From Brevundimonas sp. UBA4609 (lineage in GTDB: Bacteria; Pseudomonadota; Alphaproteobacteria; Caulobacterales; Caulobacteraceae): DNA of 64,000 bases. Below are positions 58,062 through 64,000 of the stretch, piece by piece. The translations under genes and the position numbers were made by a program. The stretch covers positions 487 through 64,486 of the forward strand of contig DGIZ01000025.1 in NCBI GenBank assembly GCA_002386585.1. The letters run 5' to 3'. Numbering within the stretch: the stretch's first letter is position 1; each line of letters opens with the position of its first letter. The notes under the pieces are model-generated. The model had not been told where the DNA came from, searched no databases, and worked only from the letters and a program-made list of their open reading frames with translations.

Positions 58062-58478
58062 TTGGCCAAAAGCCCCAAAGCCTTCCGCACCATTTCTGAA
58101 GCGGCCGATGAAGTCGGCGCCCCCCAGCATGTGCTGAGGTTCTGGGAGACCAAGTTCGACTTCGTCGTCCCGGTGAAGCGGGCGGGCGGGCGCCGTTTCT
58201 ATCGGCCCGACGATGTCATGGTGCTGAAGGCCGTGCGGCGGTTGCTGCATGACGAGGGGCTGACGATTCGCGGCGTTCAGCGCCTTGTGCAGGATCAGGG
58301 CCTGGCGCGGCTGACGGCCTATGCCGATCCCGCCGCCACGCTGGAGATCGATTCGGGTGATCGAGCTGAAACGGCGTCGGAAGCGGCGGTGACGCCGGCG
58401 GCGTCGACGCGTCTCGAGGCCGTGTTGAGCGACCTTGAGGGGGCCAGAGCCCGGCTGGAGGCCGTTCTGCGCCGATAA
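58062..58478 (+). CDS. MerR-family transcriptional regulator
   Basis: A 138-residue protein with an N-terminal MerR winged helix (AFRTISEAADEVGAPQHVLRFWETKF, then GGRRFYRPDDVMVLKAVRRLL) and a short C-terminal helix likely to dimerise. There are no metal-binding cysteines, so a metal-sensor role is unlikely. TTG at 58062 starts 5 bp after the ihfA stop. Its target is unknown. Confidence 0.9.
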   Translation: MAKSPKAFRTISEAADEVGAPQHVLRFWETKFDFVVPVKRAGGRRFYRPDDVMVLKAVRRLLHDEGLTIRGVQRLVQDQGLARLTAYADPAATLEIDSGDRAETASEAAVTPAASTRLEAVLSDLEGARARLEAVLRR

Positions 58479-58550
58479 GGCGGAAGTTGTTGTCGATAGA
58501 GCGTTTTAGGGTTTGCGGAGCACCGAACCGCCGTCTATAGGGAGCGCCTT

Positions 58551-58626
<76 letters not shown>

Positions 58627-58627
<1 letters not shown>

Positions 58628-58678
58628 TTTTCCTTAGGAAAATCGGTTGGTTAAGGGGTCGCCTCCAGGCGGCCCCTT
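58627..58678 (+). terminator. two hairpins downstream of tRNA-Pro
   Basis: First hairpin ATTTTCC-TTA-GGAAAAT (58627-58643). Second hairpin AAGGGGTCGCC-TCCA-GGCGGCCCCTT (58653-58678), one T-G wobble. They should end tRNA-Pro transcription; neither has a long T tract. Confidence 0.5.
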
Positions 58679-59124
58679 CGCAATTTGGCCCCTTGGTCAC
58701 AAATTTAGTCACAAATGGATAGTGCCATCGTCGGCGGCGCCGCAGTTCTGGAGGGCGCGGGTGTGTCGCTGAACTGGGGGCCGCTGCTGGGCGCTTCGCT
58801 GGACCTAAATACAGAGCGCCCGTCGCGGCCGAATCTGACCCTTAGCCTTCAAAAAGTCGCCGGCCGAGTTCCAGCAGCCTCTGCCAGGCTCTGATCCATC
58901 AGGAGGCGGGTTAACGTCGCGGGCCAAGTGGCGGGCGATATGCGCCGGCATGATTCCAGTGCCTCTGCGCCGGAGAACGCAGAAGTCAAAGGACCTGGCC
59001 GTGCCGATGAGGTAGTGGGACCATGCTGCGTCGAAGACCCGATGGATGGCCTGACCCTCGCGTATAGTCTAGCTTTCTGCAGCTGTGCGACGGCGCTCAG
59101 GCGCGCGCGGAAGGGGAGGGCGCG
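58679..59124. other. non-coding interval between tRNA-Pro and the nuclease gene
   Basis: About 446 bases. It contains GTCACAAAT twice at 12-nt spacing (58696-58704 and 58708-58716). An ATG-started open frame of 66 codons (58715-58915) has no RBS and no recognisable product. I see no integrase or transposase remnant that I can defend. The end of the interval carries the AAGGGGAGGG RBS of the nuclease gene. Confidence 0.5.
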
Positions 59125-61797
59125 ATGGACGTGGTTTTCGGCTTATGGGCGGACGGCGGCGCGAGTCCGGACCACGGCGGTGGGCCGACCGGCGCGCTCG
59201 GCCAGCCGGTCCTGGGACCGCTCGGACTGGTCGATCTTCTTGAGACCCAGCTGGGCCTCGGCGGGCCGGCCGCACCGCAGGTCGTTCGCGTGGCCGCGTT
59301 CCAAGCCGCGCTCGAAAGTCTCGACGGGACCCGCTTCTGGTCGTCATCATTGGCGACCGACCCTTGGTCCACGGCCCAGACTCTGCTCGCCTGGCGCGAC
59401 GAATTGGTCGGACTTGGCTGGTGCCATGACCGCGATTGGACGGCCCCCAGGTTGCGCGACCTTGCGGCCGTCTCGCGGGCCGCGGAATTCATGCCCGACG
59501 GCCTGACGGACCGGATCGCAGGCCTCCTGCGCTGTCTAGAAGTCCGTACGTTGGCGCCTCTGGCGAGGCTTCGCCTGATCGATCGACCGGAGGTGATGGC
59601 CTCACCGCTGCGACGACTGGTCGAGCGGCTGGCCGCGCTAGGCTGCAATATCGAGGTCATCCACCCGGCACCCGCCGCCCCGCCTCACACGTCCTTGGGT
59701 AAGCTGCAGCGGTGGCTTCTGGGTGCCTGCGAGATCACCGACGCCGAACGCGCCGACGGGACTGTCACCCTGGCGTCATCGGCCAGCGGGCCCCTGGCCG
59801 CCGAGGTCGTCGGGCAATGGTTCGCGCAGGTCGGCGAAGGCGGAGCGACGCTCATCGCTCAAGACGCCGACACCGATCTGCTCGACCACGGCCTGGCCAG
59901 CGCGGGGCAGCCGAGGGCAGGTCGCAGCATCAGATCGGTGCACCGCGGTTCCCTTCAACTTCTGCTGCTGGCCTTCAAGGGCGCCTGGGCGCCGTTTAAT
60001 CCACACGCCCTGATGGAGCTGTTGGTTTTCCCGGACTCGCCTATCGCGCCGCGAGCTGCCCGCCGGTTGGCCGGCGCGCTCGAGGAGGCACCCGGGCGAG
60101 GCGGTCCTGAATGGACGAACTCCTGGACGGAAATCGAAGAGCGCGAATACGAGCTTGCCGACGGCGATGCTGACCGACTGGCCCTCATCGCGCCCAGGCT
60201 GGCGCGCTGGCGCGCGTGGGCCGAGCCGCAAGTCGCCGACCCCATCGCCGGCATGGAGCTCGCCCAGGCCCTGTCGCTTTGCGACCAGGTAGGCGCTTGG
60301 GCCGCGCGACGTCTGGCGGCGACACAAGACGCGCTACATGCGGCCACGGCCAGCTTGGCGGGACAGGTCCGCAGCGCCCTGGCGGCTCTCGGTCGCGAGA
60401 GGCTCCCCAGGCTGCTGGTCGAGCGGGTAATCGACCAGGCCATGGCTGACGGACTCGCCAATCCGGGCGCCTTCGCCGAAGCCTCTTCCTGGCGGTCCGT
60501 GTTGCACGCCGGCGCCGTATGGGGACCCACGTCCCGCTTGGTGTGGTGGAACTTCACCCGTACCGTCGAAGGAGCCGCCAAGACGCCGTGGACGCAGGAC
60601 GAGCGCGACGAGCTCCTCGCGGCCGGTTGCCGCTCGGATCCGCCGACGCTGCCGGCGGCCGCCGCGAGCGCCGCCTGGGAGCGCGCGGTTCTGAACGCGC
60701 GTGAGACCCTGACCCTCTTCGCCGGCGGCTTGGACTGTTGCAGTGACGAGCAGGTCCATCCCCTGGCCCATCGCCTCAAGGCCGCTCTGGACGTCGTCGG
60801 CGTGCGCATGGCTTTGGAGACGGCGCTCAGGCAGCCGGTCCTCACCTTGGCCGGCGTGCCGTTGGAGCGCTTGCCCATCGTGCCGCGGCCCCTGCCTGCG
60901 GCCCGCTTCGAATGGACGGCACCGGAAGGGTTCTCGGCCCGGGCCGACAACGTCACGCAGTCGGCGACCTCGCTCGAATGCCTGCTATCCTGCCAGCTGA
61001 TGTGGGCTCTGCGGCATGTTGCAAGACTGCGTCCTGGGCGGGTCCGCTCCATTTCCGACGCCAACCAGCTGCTCGGCAATCTCGCGCACGCAATCGCGCG
61101 CGAGGTCTTCACGCCCGGGCCGCCGCCGGACCCACAGGCCGCCTCGGCCCAGGCCGCGGCCCTGCTGGAAGGGCGCATCGATGAACTGGCCGCGCCGCTT
61201 CGGCATCCCGAAGCCGCGACGGAACTGACTTTCGCCCGGCAACGCCTGCCGGCGGCTATGGCGGCGCTGGCCCGTTCGCTGGCCGACAATGACCTCGTCG
61301 TCGAGGCCGCCGAACTCCAGGTCAGCGAGGCATTCGAAAACCTGCTGTCGCTGCGGGGGGCGATCGATCTGGTGACACGCGATCGTTCCGGACGGATCGT
61401 GATCATCGATCTGAAATGGACGCGCAGCGAGGTCAAGCGCGTCGCCGAACTCAAGGAGGGCTTGGCTGTGCAGTTGGCCACCTACGGCGCGCTGCTGTCT
61501 CGCGACGCCCCCTACCGGGCGGGCTACTTCCTTCTCAACCAGCGCCAATTCCTAACTCTGCGCAACAGCGGCCTTGTCGGTCGCCTTGTCGACGGCTCGC
61601 GATCGTTCGCTGAGACCTGGGATGGCATTCGAAGCGATTGGGCGGCGTGGCGGCAGAGCGCCGGCCAAGGCCGGCTCCTGGCGTCCGGTGTCGACGGCTA
61701 TGAATCCGTGCTCCCGGCGGGCCTGACGGTGCGCCGCGAGGTACGCTGCGACTACTGCGATTACTCCACCCTCTGTCGCGTAAAGGGCTTGGCATGA
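59125..61797 (+). CDS. AddB-like PD-(D/E)XK nuclease with predicted Fe-S cluster
   Basis: An 890-residue protein. The first 600 residues are Ala/Leu-rich with little motif content and match the place of the inactivated helicase fold in AddB. A RecB-type nuclease domain follows: H656 (NLAHAIARE), D748 (LRGAIDLV), D761/K763 (IIDLKW) and QLATYG near 783. Cysteines near 618 and C875, C878, C884 (CDYCDYSTLC) would hold a 4Fe-4S cluster as in AddB. GGGGAGGG precedes the ATG. It overlaps the helicase gene by 4 bp. Rare CTA leucine codons occur here repeatedly. Confidence 0.85.
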   Translation: MDVVFGLWADGGASPDHGGGPTGALGQPVLGPLGLVDLLETQLGLGGPAAPQVVRVAAFQAALESLDGTRFWSSSLATDPWSTAQTLLAWRDELVGLGWCHDRDWTAPRLRDLAAVSRAAEFMPDGLTDRIAGLLRCLEVRTLAPLARLRLIDRPEVMASPLRRLVERLAALGCNIEVIHPAPAAPPHTSLGKLQRWLLGACEITDAERADGTVTLASSASGPLAAEVVGQWFAQVGEGGATLIAQDADTDLLDHGLASAGQPRAGRSIRSVHRGSLQLLLLAFKGAWAPFNPHALMELLVFPDSPIAPRAARRLAGALEEAPGRGGPEWTNSWTEIEEREYELADGDADRLALIAPRLARWRAWAEPQVADPIAGMELAQALSLCDQVGAWAARRLAATQDALHAATASLAGQVRSALAALGRERLPRLLVERVIDQAMADGLANPGAFAEASSWRSVLHAGAVWGPTSRLVWWNFTRTVEGAAKTPWTQDERDELLAAGCRSDPPTLPAAAASAAWERAVLNARETLTLFAGGLDCCSDEQVHPLAHRLKAALDVVGVRMALETALRQPVLTLAGVPLERLPIVPRPLPAARFEWTAPEGFSARADNVTQSATSLECLLSCQLMWALRHVARLRPGRVRSISDANQLLGNLAHAIAREVFTPGPPPDPQAASAQAAALLEGRIDELAAPLRHPEAATELTFARQRLPAAMAALARSLADNDLVVEAAELQVSEAFENLLSLRGAIDLVTRDRSGRIVIIDLKWTRSEVKRVAELKEGLAVQLATYGALLSRDAPYRAGYFLLNQRQFLTLRNSGLVGRLVDGSRSFAETWDGIRSDWAAWRQSAGQGRLLASGVDGYESVLPAGLTVRREVRCDYCDYSTLCRVKGLA

Positions 61798-64000
61798 CCG
61801 AAGAGGCAGCCGTGCAACATCGTGTCGACACCATCATCGCCAGCGCCGGCACCGGCAAAACCTATCGATTGGTCCAAGACATCGTCGCGGCCGTCGAGGG
61901 CGGCCTGGAACCCCACCGTCTGGTGGCGACCACCTTCACGAAGGCGGCGGCGGCCGAGCTGCAGGGGCGTATCCGGGCCGTGCTCATCGAGCGTGGACGT
62001 CCCGATCTTGCGGTGTCCATGCTCTCCGCCAGGATCGGCACGATCAACGCGGTGTGCGGCGCTCTGATCGCTGAATTCGCCTTTGAGCTTGGACGCTCGC
62101 CTCTGACTCAGGTGATCGCTGAGGACAGCCACGAGACAGTTTTCGCACGTGCCACGGGACCGGCGATCGACGCGTGCGGCGAGGCCATCTCAAGCATCGC
62201 CGACCGTTTCGGAATCCGGGCGCGCGGCTATACGGCCCATGAACGTTATGTCCGCGGCTGGCAGGACGAGGTGCGCACGGCCGTGAACCTGGCCCGATCC
62301 AACGGGATCACGCCGGACCGATTGCAGCAGTGCGCCGACTTCTCGGCCGCCGGACTGCTGGGCCTGCTGCCCCGGGCCGCGCCCGGCGAGACGGCGCAGG
62401 CGCTCGATGAGGCGCTCGCCCAAGCCCTAGCCGTTTGTATGCAGCGGATCGAAGCCAATCGTGCGACCCTGAAGAGCGGTACGCTCAAAACCGACGTGCC
62501 CGTCGTCGAGCGGGCGATCAGAGCCGTCGCCGCGGGCGAACCGATAGCGTGGCCGGATTGGGCGCGCCTGGCCAAGCCCGGTGCGACGAAGGCCGACGCG
62601 CCCCTGTTCGCGGAAGTCCGCGCAGCGGCGGCCGCCCATGCCCGCCACCCGCGTTTGAGGGCTGATCTCGAGGACTATATCCATCGGATTTTCGATTGCG
62701 CCACGCACTGCATGGCCGACTTTTCGGCTTACAAGCATGCGCGCGGCCTGCTCGACTTCACCGACCAGGAAATGCTCGCCCTGCAGATCATCGAAGATCC
62801 AGCCAACGCGAGCCGCTTGCGCGAGATGATCGGCGCGGTCTTCGTCGACGAGTTCCAGGACTCCAGTCCGATCCAGATCGCCATCTTCACCGCCTTGTCC
62901 CGCATCGCCCGGCAGAATGTCTGGGTGGGCGATCCCAAACAGTCCATCTACGGCTTTCGCGACGCCGACCCGGCTTTGACCAGCGCGGCTTCAGCGGCGA
63001 TCGTCGCGGCGACGGGTGGCCAGACCCGTTACCTGCAACGCTCATACCGCTCGCGCCCCATGCTGACCGAGTTCGTCAACGCGGCTATCGCTCCGAACAT
63101 GCTGCGGGTCGGCATGAGCGAGGCGGAGATCAAGTTCGACGCCTGCGCCCGTGAAGAACCTCACGGCGCGCCGCCCGCGCTTTCGACATGGTCCATTCCC
63201 GGCCCCAATAAAGACGTGCGTTCGGCGCTGCTGGCCGGACGCATCGCCGGTCTGCTTGGTGATCCCGGCACCTGGCCGGTGGCGCTGCCGAACGGCGCAA
63301 GCCGGGCGGCGCAGGGCGGTGACATTGCCGTGCTGTGCCGGGGCAACAGGGAAGTCGCGCGCCTCGGGGCGGCGCTCTCCGGCCTGGGCGTGCGGGTCGC
63401 GGTCGAGCGTTCGGGCCTCATGGATCAGCCGGAGGTCGAATTCACGCTCGCAGCCTTGCGTTGGCTCGCCGACGTCAGCGACACCCTGGCCTTGGCGGAA
63501 CTGACGCGTCTGGCGACGGATGACGACGGCTGGTTCGACGCTGTTTTCGAGGACGATGCGCGCACCGGCCTTGCCGCCCGCACGCCCTTGGTCGCCACCC
63601 TGGACGCCATTCGTGACCGGGCTCGCCAATTGACGCCGCTGGAGGCCTTCGACGCCCTGTTGCACGCTGACACGCTGCTGGCCACGGTCATGCGATGGGG
63701 AGGCGCGGAACAACGGCTGCAGAACCTCGAGGCCGTGAGAGATCGGATTAAGGCCTATCAAGATGAGCAGCGGACAGAGCGCCAAGCCGTGACGCTGACC
63801 GGCCTTTGCCAATGGCTGTCAGCTCAGAAGGAGGCCTCCCAGCCGCCCAGCCGCCACCCCGACGCCGTCAACATCATGACCTATCATAAGGCTAAGGGGC
63901 TGGAATGGCCGATCGTCATCCTGACCGAACTCGAATCCAGCGCAAAGGGCTCACCGTTTGGCTTGTTCGCGGTCGATGAAGGCGAGCCTGACTGGCGCGT
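61794..64000 (+). CDS. AddA/UvrD-like helicase (partial, runs off the window)
   Basis: 735 codons are open from the ATG at 61794, which overlaps the nuclease stop (ATGA). Superfamily 1A motifs: Walker A ASAGTGKT (16-23), TTFTKAAAAEL (Ia), VDEFQDSS near 350 (II), VGDPKQSIYGFRDADP (III), QRSYRS (IV) and MTYHKAKGLEWP near 697 (V). Motif VI and any C-terminal nuclease domain lie beyond the window. With the upstream nuclease it forms a RecBCD/AddAB-like helicase-nuclease. The position beside a tRNA suggests an accessory system rather than the housekeeping AddAB, but this is not proven. Confidence 0.88.
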   Translation, partial: MTEEAAVQHRVDTIIASAGTGKTYRLVQDIVAAVEGGLEPHRLVATTFTKAAAAELQGRIRAVLIERGRPDLAVSMLSARIGTINAVCGALIAEFAFELGRSPLTQVIAEDSHETVFARATGPAIDACGEAISSIADRFGIRARGYTAHERYVRGWQDEVRTAVNLARSNGITPDRLQQCADFSAAGLLGLLPRAAPGETAQALDEALAQALAVCMQRIEANRATLKSGTLKTDVPVVERAIRAVAAGEPIAWPDWARLAKPGATKADAPLFAEVRAAAAAHARHPRLRADLEDYIHRIFDCATHCMADFSAYKHARGLLDFTDQEMLALQIIEDPANASRLREMIGAVFVDEFQDSSPIQIAIFTALSRIARQNVWVGDPKQSIYGFRDADPALTSAASAAIVAATGGQTRYLQRSYRSRPMLTEFVNAAIAPNMLRVGMSEAEIKFDACAREEPHGAPPALSTWSIPGPNKDVRSALLAGRIAGLLGDPGTWPVALPNGASRAAQGGDIAVLCRGNREVARLGAALSGLGVRVAVERSGLMDQPEVEFTLAALRWLADVSDTLALAELTRLATDDDGWFDAVFEDDARTGLAARTPLVATLDAIRDRARQLTPLEAFDALLHADTLLATVMRWGGAEQRLQNLEAVRDRIKAYQDEQRTERQAVTLTGLCQWLSAQKEASQPPSRHPDAVNIMTYHKAKGLEWPIVILTELESSAKGSPFGLFAVDEGEPDWR

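Noticed and set aside
58715..58915. 66-codon open frame after tRNA-Pro
   Set aside because: No RBS, no recognisable sequence and atypical composition; left as part of the non-coding interval.

Overview
The window is a chromosomal segment of a GC-rich alphaproteobacterium, most likely a Caulobacteraceae member close to Brevundimonas. This rests on gene families and neighbourhoods: C4-pathway hemA, K+-independent hppA, the plsX-fabH-ihfA-merR block, an EcfG-type sigma factor, HWE kinase and FAT-GUY-like receiver, and sparse SD signals with frequent GTG/TTG starts. The assignment is an inference; no search was run.

Layout. 1-443: 3' end of a tRNA (probably Ser) and a small protein. 0.4-2.0 kb: SCP2-like protein and acyl-CoA dehydrogenase. 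2.0-6.1 kb: EcfG-family sigma factor with an apparently self-recognised promoter, an EgtB-EgtD fusion for ergothioneine synthesis, and two divergent stress genes that each have an EcfG-like promoter. 6.1-12.9 kb: MBL hydrolase, trigger factor, clpP, cytochrome b561, parE. 13-21 kb: O-antigen-ligase-like protein and UvrD helicase, paired small membrane proteins behind another EcfG-like promoter, YbaY/RHH/SIMPL operon, EamA transporter, sseA. 21-25.6 kb: LPS inner-core precursors (kdsA, hldE, hldD). 25.6-33.4 kb, minus strand: HWE kinase and receiver, then a polysaccharide locus with GH10 xylanase-like enzyme, BcsS-like outer-membrane protein, SDR epimerase, processive-type GT2 and UDP-glucuronate decarboxylase. 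33.4-44 kb: tRNA-Val, dicarboxylate symporter, gph, glmU, rpiA, gor, an exported methyltransferase-like protein, mmsB, sialidase-like protein. 43-51 kb: hemA-glyA, then nrdR, riboflavin genes, nusB and thiL with overlapping ends. 51-58.5 kb: hppA, bamE, a bc1 chaperone, DUF177, plsX, fabH, ihfA, merR. 58.55 kb to the end: tRNA-Pro followed by a non-coding stretch and an AddB-like nuclease/AddA-like helicase pair with different codon use, cut by the window edge.

Three themes stand out. First, a dispersed general-stress regulon: four GGAAC-N16-(C/G)GTT promoters sit directly upstream of genes (sigma factor, KGG protein, tail-anchored protein, paired membrane proteins) and a fifth candidate lies ahead of the polysaccharide locus. 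Second, that locus pairs a UDP-xylose-forming enzyme, a cellulose-synthase-like GT2, a BcsS-like protein and a xylanase-family hydrolase, resembling a cellulose operon re-tooled for a xylose polymer. Third, a 150-bp palindromic repeat is inserted in frame in the riboflavin reductase gene, with a related copy between genes at 35.5 kb.
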